From NCBI GenBank assembly GCA_944386375.1, contig CALXAW010000018.1:1-16108 (forward strand): 16,108 nucleotides of DNA, in the 5' to 3' direction. The position numbers were made by a program, and so were the translations under genes. The notes below the pieces were generated by a model, which had not been told where the DNA came from, did no database searches, and saw nothing but the letters and a program-made list of their open reading frames with translations. This DNA is from an uncultured Clostridia bacterium (GTDB lineage: Bacteria; Bacillota; Clostridia; TANB77; CAG-508). This document shows, in pieces, positions 6,668 to 12,426 of the stretch. The number at the start of each line of letters is the position of its first letter. Positions within the stretch are counted from its first letter, which is position 1.

Positions 6668-8483
6668 AGTGAACTTTATAAGTATCTCTTGAAAGTACCT
6701 CAGAAGAAACTACTTGACCATTTTGCTTTAATGTTTTATATGTTACAGAAGATATGGAAGTTGCGGTTCTTTTAGTTACTTTAGAAGTTATAACAACTTC
6801 TAAATCTGTTGGCTCTCTAACACCGTAAATATCAAATTTTGCAATTCCATTTTCTACAGAACATACAATTTTTATTGCATATCCTCTGCTATTTTTAAAT
6901 TTAAAGTCTTGAGAGCCATATACAACTGTTGCATCTCTTCCAGCATCTGCATATGATGTAACAAATTGATGGTTTCTTCTTTCTACTATTTCTAAATTAG
7001 CATATAAAGCAGCATTATATAGTGTTGTAGAAATTTGGCAAATACCTCCACCTAAACCATCAACAACTTCACCGTCTTGGTATATTGCAGCTTCTTTATA
7101 TCCAGCAGCAATTGTTCTTTCTCCAACAACTGTATTATAAGAAAAGGTTTCTCCTGGTAAAAGTACTGTTCCATTAATCTTATTTGCTGCTAATATTAGG
7201 TTTGTTGTTCTGTCTCTATTAGATGTTGCGTATCTAGTACTAAAAGAAGAAAGTAAATCTGGAAATGCCTCCATTCCAATCATGTTTGTTGTAACAGAAG
7301 GGTATAATGTTTTTAAAGGTATAATACATTCAGTTTCTGCTGTGGCAAGCATTTGCTTTGCTTCGTCTACAGAAATTGCAAAGTCTAATCCATTTTGTTC
7401 TGGGTATACTACATATGGGTCTGTTGTGTAATAAGCATCTGTTGCCTCTTTGTGTATTTCGTTATATATGTTATCTATATTAGGCTGCTCTGGTTCTTGA
7501 CTTATTGTTGCAATTTCTATTGGAGTGTTTATATATGATAAGTTGTTTAATTTATTTTTTATGGTTTCTGACATTTTTTCAATATCAATTATAACACCAG
7601 ATTGACCAGGGGTTATAATTAGGTTTTCACCTTCAATATAGTATGTACTTTGAATTACTGCATCTGGTAATTGAGTAGAAATATCACTTAAAGTAGTTGA
7701 TAATTGTTCTTCATTAATAGTTATTTCTGGTGTAATAGATGTAGGGTTAACTATTAATGCAATTTTTTTAAAGCTATTTGTAATAGCATTATTACCAGAG
7801 CCTACTTCAAATGCAGCATCTACAGCACTTTCAACATTAAATGTGGTTTCTAATTGGCTAGGTTCTATGCTTGTTTCAAAATCATTATGTTTTAGCATAA
7901 TATTATTATTGGATAAATCATGTGTTATTTGATTTGTAACTTTTTCTATTGCTTCTTCTTTAGTCATATTAGAAACATCTATGTCAAGTATAGAAACACC
8001 ATAAGATATTTTAGAATTGTCAACATTACTAATTGTAAAAATGGTAAATGCTAGTGCTATTAAAATAATAAAAATAAAAAATACATTTTCAATTGTTTTA
8101 AAAATTTGTTTTTTTATACTTGGCCCTTGCTTTGCTACTTTAAATTCTGTATCAGGGTTTTGCTTTTTTAAGTCTGAGTCAATTTGTTTTTCTACTTCGT
8201 TTATAACAGAATCTATATCAACCTTTTCTGCTGGCGCTTCTTTTTCTACTTCTGGTTTAGGCTCAGCAGTTTCTTTGTTATCTTTTTCTTCTATAACAAC
8301 TGCATTTTGTGCATTTTCTTTTTTATTTTGAGTTGATTTTTTGTTTTTATTATTTTGTTTTTTATTTTTGGTTTCAAGTTTAGGTTCAGAAATTTGTGCA
8401 CTTTCTATATCTGCTTGTTTCTTAGGTGGTAAATCTTGTGTGTTGTTTGTTTTTTCTTTTTCGCCTACACTCATTTTTAACAT
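6666..8483 (-). CDS. VanW-family membrane protein with peptidoglycan-binding-like and G5-like regions
   Basis: The 605-residue protein begins with about 125 cytoplasmic residues rich in Lys, Glu, Gln and Asn, followed by one membrane segment (about 131-152, FFIFIILIALAFTIFTI), then an extracellular part. This contains a YoaR-like peptidoglycan-binding region (YGVSILDIDVSNMTKEEA at about 161-178, repeated in looser form), and a VanW domain from about 415 with LPGETFSYNTVVGERT, YQDGEVVDGLGGGICQ and TTLYNAALYANLEIVERRNH. The last 50 residues (TDLEVVITSKVTKRT) look like a G5-type strand region. VanW proteins often accompany cell-wall genes in spore-formers, but their exact biochemical role is not established. 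The start at 8483 has AGGAAGGA directly upstream; Met4 is an alternative. It converges on ypeB with a shared terminator. The charged N-terminal tail is long for the family. Confidence 0.88.
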   Translation of the reverse strand: MLKMSVGEKEKTNNTQDLPPKKQADIESAQISEPKLETKNKKQNNKNKKSTQNKKENAQNAVVIEEKDNKETAEPKPEVEKEAPAEKVDIDSVINEVEKQIDSDLKKQNPDTEFKVAKQGPSIKKQIFKTIENVFFIFIILIALAFTIFTISNVDNSKISYGVSILDIDVSNMTKEEAIEKVTNQITHDLSNNNIMLKHNDFETSIEPSQLETTFNVESAVDAAFEVGSGNNAITNSFKKIALIVNPTSITPEITINEEQLSTTLSDISTQLPDAVIQSTYYIEGENLIITPGQSGVIIDIEKMSETIKNKLNNLSYINTPIEIATISQEPEQPNIDNIYNEIHKEATDAYYTTDPYVVYPEQNGLDFAISVDEAKQMLATAETECIIPLKTLYPSVTTNMIGMEAFPDLLSSFSTRYATSNRDRTTNLILAANKINGTVLLPGETFSYNTVVGERTIAAGYKEAAIYQDGEVVDGLGGGICQISTTLYNAALYANLEIVERRNHQFVTSYADAGRDATVVYGSQDFKFKNSRGYAIKIVCSVENGIAKFDIYGVREPTDLEVVITSKVTKRTATSISSVTYKTLKQNGQVVSSEVLSRDTYKVH

Positions 8484-8526
8484 TCCTTCCTCAAGTAATT
8501 ATATGCTTAAAAAAATATTTTTGCCC

Positions 8527-8560
8527 CTAATATAAAAAAGTTTTTTCTTTTTTGTATTAG
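8527..8560. repeat. AT-rich 14-bp hairpin upstream of the vanW-family gene
   Basis: Arms 8527-8540 and 8547-8560 pair over 14 bp with a single wobble or mismatch position and a T6 loop. No gene lies here. On the minus strand it would fall in the upstream leader of the vanW-family gene. Confidence 0.5.
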
Positions 8561-8597
8561 AAGTAAATTGTATGCTAATAAAAATTTAGCTGTTTTA

Positions 8598-8636
8598 GTA
8601 TAGAAAAACTAAGTTTTCAATATACCAAAAGTCGCT
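8598..8636 (+). repeat. Palindromic repeat R2 with AAAGTCGCT tail
   Basis: GTATA-GAAAA (8598-8607) pairs with TTTTC (8614-8618) and TATAC (8621-8625) around the loop ACTAAG, with an AA bulge. AAAGTCGCT follows at 8628-8636, identical to the tail of copies R1 and R3. Confidence 0.7.
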
Positions 8637-8664
8637 ATAATACAACTTTATTTTATACTATACA

Positions 8665-8684
8665 CACTAATTTGTCAATTAGTG
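8665..8684. promoter_or_regulatory. Perfect 8+8 palindrome next to a TATAAT: operator candidate
   Basis: CACTAATT (8665-8672) and AATTAGTG (8677-8684) flank TGTC. TATAAT follows at 8688-8693. No convincing -35 is spaced correctly, so a regulated promoter for the downstream inverted-repeat region is only a possibility. No T tract follows on the plus strand, so a terminator is unlikely. Confidence 0.35.
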
Positions 8685-8717
8685 ACTTATAATTACAAAA
8701 ATTAACCATTAATGTAG

Positions 8718-8922
8718 CAACAAGAGTAATATATAAGCAATGAAAAAGTTCGAATGTGATTGGAAGAGTTTTAGAATTTCTTTCACAATTCGAGGGAAAT
8801 GGTTGCTGAATTTTTTCGCCAGAAAAAATTTGCCGCAAAGGGTGCCCGAGAATTGTGTTAGAAATTCTTAAATTCTGGAATGAGCCGAGAACTTTTTCAG
8901 TGCTTATATATTACTCTTGTTG
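8718..8922 (+). repeat. 205-nt long imperfect inverted repeat (structured RNA or MITE-like element)
   Basis: Outer arms 8718-8739 and 8901-8922 are perfect complements (22 bp). After one A.G mismatch, 8741-8751 and 8889-8899 add 11 bp. A central zone (8752-8764 / 8877-8888) is mostly unpaired. Then 8765-8771 / 8870-8876 (7 bp), 8773-8781 / 8860-8868 (9 bp), 8784-8791 / 8850-8857 (8 bp) and 8794-8796 / 8845-8847 (3 bp) continue the rod, and an apical hairpin 8809-8817 / 8822-8830 closes with loop GCCA. Two tandem G.A motifs occur in the plus-strand fold (8792-8793 / 8848-8849 and 8752-8753 / 8887-8888). The 533-bp gap between the vanW-family gene and the GerMN gene holds this element, R2 and two smaller palindromes, and no protein gene I can support. 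Confidence 0.8.
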
Positions 8923-8940
8923 AAAAAATAAGTTCTAAAA

Positions 8941-8968
8941 TGGACAACATGTTAATAAAATATATAAA
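8941..8968 (+). promoter_or_regulatory. Possible promoter of the GerMN-protein gene
   Basis: TGGACA (8941-8946), a 16-bp spacer and TATAAA (8963-8968) lie about 50 bp before the ATG. Each hexamer matches the sigma-A consensus at five of six positions. The gerM family is often sporulation-controlled, so a sporulation sigma factor could act instead; I could not identify its sites. Confidence 0.45.
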
Positions 8969-9016
8969 GAAAAATTACAAAAGTATAAATTTTGTTAACG
9001 AAAGGAAGAAAATTGT

Positions 9017-9553
9017 ATGAAAGGAAATAAAATAGTTATTGTGTTTTTATTAATAATTGCTATAGTCGGAATAATAGGATTTTTAGTAATAAATTATTTA
9101 AAAGACAAGCAAGTAAATAGCCAGCCAGAAGAAATAACACCACAGCAAGAAATTACAGAAGAACAAATGAGAAAAACAATGGTAAGTCTGTATTTTTATA
9201 ATAATGAAACAGGTAATTTAGAAGAAGAAGCAAGATTAATTGATGCAGTAGAATTGTTAGAAAATCCATATTATACATTAGTGCAGTTATTAATTGATGG
9301 ACCAAAAAACGAAAAACTAAAAACACTCATTCCAGACAATGTAATAATAAATAGTGCAACAATTATAGACAATTGTGTAACATTAGATATGTCACCAGAA
9401 TTTTTAATTTACACAGAAGATGGAGATTTAAAAAATAAAATGATAAATAGCATAGTAAATACACTAACAGAACTTACAGAAGTAGAAACAGTTAAATTTT
9501 TAATAAATGGAGAAAAAAACTCAGAGTTTAGTGAAAATTATGTAAGAATATAA
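9017..9553 (+). CDS. GerMN-domain protein (sporulation/germination protein GerM-like)
   Basis: The 178-residue protein has a lysine-bearing start and one membrane segment (about 5-27, IVIVFLLIIAIVGIIGFLVI), a short Gln/Glu/Pro-rich linker, then a GerMN domain from about 50: MVSLYFYNNETGNLEEEAR, YTLVQLLIDGPKNEKLKTLI, NSATIIDNCVTLDMSPEF and the final IVNTLTELTEVETVKFLING, which is the usual order of family motifs. GerM of B. subtilis carries such domains and takes part in the engulfment and cortex complex of the forespore; this protein has only one GerMN copy. It lacks a lipobox cysteine, so it is probably anchored by its N-terminal helix. The ATG at 9017 is preceded by AAAGGAAG. Its stop codon abuts the stop of the convergent small gene without any spacer. 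Confidence 0.88.
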   Translation: MKGNKIVIVFLLIIAIVGIIGFLVINYLKDKQVNSQPEEITPQQEITEEQMRKTMVSLYFYNNETGNLEEEARLIDAVELLENPYYTLVQLLIDGPKNEKLKTLIPDNVIINSATIIDNCVTLDMSPEFLIYTEDGDLKNKMINSIVNTLTELTEVETVKFLINGEKNSEFSENYVRI

Positions 9554-9742
9554 TTATTTAAAAAACTTATATAGTTTAACATATCTCCAAAATTGATTAA
9601 GATTATTTAAAAAATATTCCACTTCATTAAGTGAACATATAGTATTATGCTTTATTTGGCCAAAACTTAAACTTTTTTTATGAGGTACACAGCAGTTACC
9701 TCTTTTTTTTATATAGTTTTGATTTTTATTATAGCTATTCAT
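9554..9742 (-). CDS. Small Cys/His-containing protein of unknown function (62 aa)
   Basis: I do not recognise this protein. The chosen start is the ATG at 9740-9742, because a very strong AAGGAGGAGG (complement of 9751-9761) lies 8-9 bp upstream; the longer open frame upstream of it has no such support. It is basic and aromatic-rich, with a metal-site-like cluster Cys17, Cys18, His21, His32 and Cys36 (GNCCVPHKK, then KHNTIC), followed by an amphipathic stretch LNEVEYFLNNLNQFWRYVKLYKFFK. There is no signal peptide. A promoter (TTGTTT, 16 bp, TATAAA) overlaps the divergent trmN6 promoter. The stop codon abuts that of the GerMN gene. The strong ribosome site and divergent promoter argue for a real gene. 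Confidence 0.65.
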   Translation of the reverse strand: MNSYNKNQNYIKKRGNCCVPHKKSLSFGQIKHNTICSLNEVEYFLNNLNQFWRYVKLYKFFK

Positions 9743-9777
9743 ATATAAATTCCTCCTCCTTAAAAACAGTAATTTAG

Positions 9778-9806
9778 TTGGAAAAAACTTAAATTTATAG
9801 TATAAT
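9778..9806 (+). promoter_or_regulatory. Promoter of trmN6-rsmI
   Basis: TTGGAA (9778-9783), a 17-bp spacer and a perfect TATAAT (9801-9806). The predicted start near 9813 leaves about 26 nt before the ATG at 9839. Confidence 0.75.
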
Positions 9807-9821
9807 ATGTAAGAAAAACAA
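9794..9821 (-). promoter_or_regulatory. Divergent promoter of the 62-aa gene, overlapping the trmN6 promoter
   Basis: On the minus strand, TTGTTT (9816-9821) and TATAAA (9794-9799) are 16 bp apart. The two promoters share 13 bp or more, so they should exclude each other sterically. Confidence 0.5.
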
Positions 9822-9838
9822 TTTTTGTGAAAGGATAT

Positions 9839-10570
9839 ATGCATATAATGGAAAGAATAGACGACTTAGAATTTAAAAATTTAAAAATAATACAAGATAC
9901 AAATGGATTTTGTTTTGGTATAGATAGTGTATTATTATCTGACTATGCAAAAAACATAAAAAAAGGTTCAAAAGTAATAGACTTAGGGACAGGAACAGGG
10001 ATAATATCAATACTTTTATGTGGCAAAACAGAGCTTTCAAAAATAGTTGGAGTAGAAATACAAAAAGAGGTATACCAAATGGCACAAAAAAGTATAAAGT
10101 TAAACAATTTAGAAAATAAATTTAAAATAATAAATCAAAATATAACAAATTTAAAAGATATATATAGCAGAGCAAGTTTTGATGTTGTAGTTACAAACCC
10201 ACCATATAAAAAAGAAAATACAGGATTAAAAAACGAAGAAGAAAAAAAGATAATATCAAGACATGAAGTAAAAGCAACATTAGAAGATTTTATGCAAATA
10301 TCTAGCTATTTATTAAAAGACAAAGGGGAATTTTATATGGTACATAGACCAGAGAGACTTGTAGATATAATGTCAATTATGAGGCAAAATAAAATAGAAC
10401 CAAAAAATATTAGGTTTGTATGTCCAAATACCCAAAAAGCACCTAACTTGGTTTTAATAAAGGGAATAAAACTAGGAAACCCATTTTTAAAAGTAGAAAA
10501 AAATTTATATGTATATAACGAAAATGGTAAATATACAGAAGAAATTTTACAAATATATAATAAAATATAG
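9839..10570 (+). CDS. tRNA1(Val) adenine-37 N6-methyltransferase-like (TrmN6/YabB)
   Basis: This is a class I SAM-dependent methyltransferase of the YfiC/YabB group, whose characterised E. coli member methylates N6 of A37 in tRNA1(Val). The opening ERIDDLEFKNLKIIQDTNGF and FGIDSVLLSDYA are family signatures; motif I is VIDLGTGTGIISILL, the acidic residue is in IVGVEIQKE, and the catalytic NPPY occurs in DVVVTNPPYKKE. KAPNLVLIKG near the C-terminus also fits. The start is uncertain: AAAGGA (9830-9835) favours ATG 9839, ATG 9848 is possible, and the GTG at 9827 would lie upstream of the ribosome site. Length is about 240 residues. rsmI follows after 17 bp. The same pair occurs in B. subtilis as yabB and yabC, with yazA between them, which is missing here. 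The precise tRNA target is inferred only. Confidence 0.9.
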   Translation: MHIMERIDDLEFKNLKIIQDTNGFCFGIDSVLLSDYAKNIKKGSKVIDLGTGTGIISILLCGKTELSKIVGVEIQKEVYQMAQKSIKLNNLENKFKIINQNITNLKDIYSRASFDVVVTNPPYKKENTGLKNEEEKKIISRHEVKATLEDFMQISSYLLKDKGEFYMVHRPERLVDIMSIMRQNKIEPKNIRFVCPNTQKAPNLVLIKGIKLGNPFLKVEKNLYVYNENGKYTEEILQIYNKI

Positions 10571-10587
10571 TAAAGGAGAATAAAAAA

Positions 10588-11415
10588 GTGGATGGAAAAT
10601 TATATATAGTAGCAACACCAATAGGAAATTTAGAAGATATTACACTAAGAGCAATAAATATATTAAAACAAGTAGACTTAATTGCAGCAGAAGATACAAG
10701 ACATACATTAAAATTACTAAATCACCTACAAATTAGCAAACCACTAATTAGTTACCATAGGCATAATGAAGAAACAAAAAAAGATATATTAATACAAAAA
10801 CTAAAACAAGGTCAAAATATTGCTATAGTATCAGATGCAGGAACACCAGGTATTTCTGATCCGGGAGAAGAAATAATAAAACAAGCTATACAAGAAAATA
10901 TAACTATTATACCAATACCAGGAGCATGTGCATTAATAAATGCCCTAATTTGTTCTGGTATTTCTACAAAAGAATTTGTTTTTTTAGGCTTTTTACCATT
11001 AAATAAAAAACTAAGAAAAGGAAAACTAGAAGAAATAAAAACAGAAACAAAAACAATTATATTATACGAAGCACCACATAAGCTAAAAGCAACATTAGAA
11101 GATTTAAAAGATAATTTAGAAAATAGACAAGTTGTGCTAGCAAGAGAATTAACAAAAATACACGAAGAATTTATAAGAGGAACAGCAAATGAACTATTAC
11201 AAAAAATAGATAATTTAAAAGGAGAATTTGTAATTATAATAGAAGGTGCAAAACCACAAGAAGAAAATAAATTTACAAATTTGAGCTTAGAAGAACATTA
11301 TAAATATTACGAAAATTTGGGATATAGTAAAAAAGAAATAATAAAACAAATAGCAAAAGATAAAAACACAAATAAAAATGAAATTTATATGTACTTTACA
11401 AACTTTGGAGAGTAG
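10588..11415 (+). CDS. rsmI: 16S rRNA (cytidine-1402-2'-O)-methyltransferase RsmI
   Basis: RsmI 2'-O-methylates C1402 in the decoding centre of 16S rRNA, using SAM. The 275-residue protein is full length and has the tetrapyrrole-methylase fold motifs in order: LYIVATPIGNLEDITLRA (5-22), AAEDTRHT (34-41), the SAM-loop sequence IAIVSDAGTPGISDPG (about 78-93), and PIPGACALINALICSG (about 113-128), followed by FLGFLP, EAPHKL and ARELTKIHEEF. The start is GTG at 10588, with AAAGGAG (10572-10578) upstream; no in-frame ATG is closer. It is the second gene of an operon with trmN6. No classical terminator follows; the S1 repeat with its hairpin lies 14 bp after the stop codon and may serve. Confidence 0.97.
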   Translation: MDGKLYIVATPIGNLEDITLRAINILKQVDLIAAEDTRHTLKLLNHLQISKPLISYHRHNEETKKDILIQKLKQGQNIAIVSDAGTPGISDPGEEIIKQAIQENITIIPIPGACALINALICSGISTKEFVFLGFLPLNKKLRKGKLEEIKTETKTIILYEAPHKLKATLEDLKDNLENRQVVLARELTKIHEEFIRGTANELLQKIDNLKGEFVIIIEGAKPQEENKFTNLSLEEHYKYYENLGYSKKEIIKQIAKDKNTNKNEIYMYFTNFGE

Positions 11416-11428
11416 TAGAAAACAAAAC

Positions 11429-11528
11429 AACATTATGCACAATTTTACTTGCGTAAAATTGGTAATTAAACAAATTTACGGAAAGCCATCGCAAAATGTT
11501 AAAATTAGTGCGAAATTTAAGGCTTCCG
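11429..11528 (+). repeat. Dispersed repeat S1, left border of the accessory segment
   Basis: The core 11429-11500 matches 16037-16108 closely, including ACAATTTTACTT, CGTAAAATTGG and ACAAATTTACGGAAAGCCA. CAATTTTAC / GTAAAATTG makes a 9-bp hairpin with a 4-nt loop; the same right arm can instead pair with CAAATTTACG further on. AACATT and AATGTT close the core. An outer inverted pair, CGGAAAGCC and GGCTTCCG, extends copy S1 to 11528. Confidence 0.8.
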
Positions 11529-11690
11529 ATTTTTTCTTTCTATAATATCAATTATTTTTGATATAGTCTGAGTTTTTTCAGAAGATAAATTTTTATCCTG
11601 AAAGTTCCAATTTTGTTTTAATTTTGCGTTAGATATAAAATCATTATATAAGTATTTGGTATAATTCCCAGGTAGTTCATAAGATTTATA
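11517..11690 (-). pseudogene. C-terminal remnant of an unrecognised gene
   Basis: The minus strand carries 57 open codons with natural protein character, including YELPGNYTKYLYNDF, NAKLKQNWNFQDKN and TISKIIDIIERKNRKP, ending in TAA at 11517-11519. It has no start codon and is preceded by TGA. A second open stretch in another frame immediately upstream (to about 11757; ILLKYFLTIFLKDISSKITD) could be its continuation after a frameshift. It therefore looks like the decayed 3' end of a larger gene; I cannot name the family. The stop lies inside the outer arm of repeat S1. Confidence 0.4.
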
Positions 11691-11803
11691 TCAGTAATTT
11701 TACTACTAATATCTTTTAAGAAAATAGTTAAAAAGTACTTTAATAATATAAAAACATGTTAATAATCTTATTTTTAAAGTTTTATATAAAAAAACAAAAA
11801 GCA

Positions 11804-11832
11804 TTGACATTATTTGACATTAATTATATAAT
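11804..11832 (+). promoter_or_regulatory. Perfect consensus sigma-A promoter
   Basis: TTGACA (11804-11809), exactly 17 bp, TATAAT (11827-11832): both hexamers match consensus at all positions. Start predicted near 11839, about 270 nt before the ATG of the SH3-repeat gene. Confidence 0.85.
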
Positions 11833-11836
11833 GTCA
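11805..11836. promoter_or_regulatory. Operator-like array of three TGACATTA half-sites
   Basis: TGACATTA occurs at 11805-11812 and 11815-11822 (spaced one helical turn, 10 bp) and inverted at 11829-11836. The last two make a dyad with a 6-bp spacer. The sites cover the -35, the spacer and the -10 of the consensus promoter, a position expected for a repressor site. The repressor is not identified. Confidence 0.6.
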
Positions 11837-11839
11837 GCA

Positions 11840-12111
11840 TAAAGGGGAATAATTTGCAACCGTCAAAGAGATTTAATTTTCATCTTTTATAATATCACAT
11901 AAAATAAGAGGATAATTATTTCAATTAAATTTGCTTAATTTCTTAAAAGAACTTTATAAAAGAACAAGAGATAAATCAATGTTAATTCAAAATTATTATA
12001 AATTTTATTCAAAGTGAAACATGTTAATTCAAAATATTTATCCATAAAAAGAAAATTAATTGTATTAATAAAGTAATTATTTCTCTACATTTTCTAAAGG
12101 AGGAAAGTTAT
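11840..12111 (+). other. Long AT-rich leader before the SH3-repeat gene
   Basis: No full gene fits here. AAAGGGG (11841-11847), six bases, and TTG (11854) open a 12-codon frame (LQPSKRFNFHLL, stop at 11890-11892), which may be a leader peptide or the leftover start of a deleted gene. The 15-mer ATGTTAATTCAAAAT is present at 11979-11993 and 12021-12035 (42-bp period). I see no known riboswitch and no terminator hairpin. Confidence 0.4.
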
Positions 12112-12426
12112 ATGAAATTAAAAAATACTTTAATTACTTTAATACTTACTATTCTTATTTTCGGTTTATTAGGTAACATAAATTTTAGCATAGGTGAAAA
12201 TACTGAAAACGTTCAAAATTTAATATTTCAATATAATGACATTGATTATAATATCAATGTATCTGAACTGGCCATTCAAAAAAATATTAATATAAATGAT
12301 TATCCATATTATGCTGTAAAAAAGAATAACTCTGATATTGAAATTTATTATTCTAAATCTAGAATGGAGATAACTTATGCATATAATCCACGGCTATTCA
12401 TTAAAATTTTCAGATGGATATTTTAA
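12112..12426 (+). CDS. 5' part of frameshifted secreted SH3-repeat protein (signal peptide and start of repeat 1)
   Basis: The 104-codon frame starts at an ATG with AAAGGAGGAAAG upstream, the strongest ribosome site nearby. Residues 1-28 form a signal peptide (basic MKLKN, hydrophobic TLITLILTILIFGLLG). Then follows the first copy of the module found twice more downstream: IFQYNDIDYNINVS, YPYYAVKKN, IEIYYSKSRMEITY. Homology to copies 2 and 3 breaks at about 12390. There, copy 1 is 14 nt shorter than the other copies, which throws the frame by one; the last 13 codons are out-of-frame noise ending in TAA at 12424-12426. The natural continuation is the +2 frame starting at 12377. The two should be read as one disrupted gene of about 950 codons. 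Confidence 0.75.
   Translation: MKLKNTLITLILTILIFGLLGNINFSIGENTENVQNLIFQYNDIDYNINVSELAIQKNININDYPYYAVKKNNSDIEIYYSKSRMEITYAYNPRLFIKIFRWIF

Noticed and set aside
8498..8503. Minus-strand TATAAT just before the vanW-family gene as its promoter
   Set aside because: No fitting -35, and transcription would start inside the ribosome binding site.
8653..8838. 61-codon minus-strand frame in the long inverted repeat
   Set aside because: It lies in a self-complementary region, has no ribosome site and no protein-like composition.
8718..8922. Firm call as 6S RNA
   Set aside because: The shape is similar, but I cannot see a sequence signature and cannot run a covariance model.
11979..12035. CRISPR-like or iteron array (15-nt repeats with 42-bp period)
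   Set aside because: Only two copies in very AT-rich DNA, no spacers of regular size and no cas or replication gene nearby.
12377..12426. Programmed ribosomal frameshift joining the two SH3-protein frames
   Set aside because: There is no slippery heptamer at the junction, and repeat comparison shows a 14-nt deletion.
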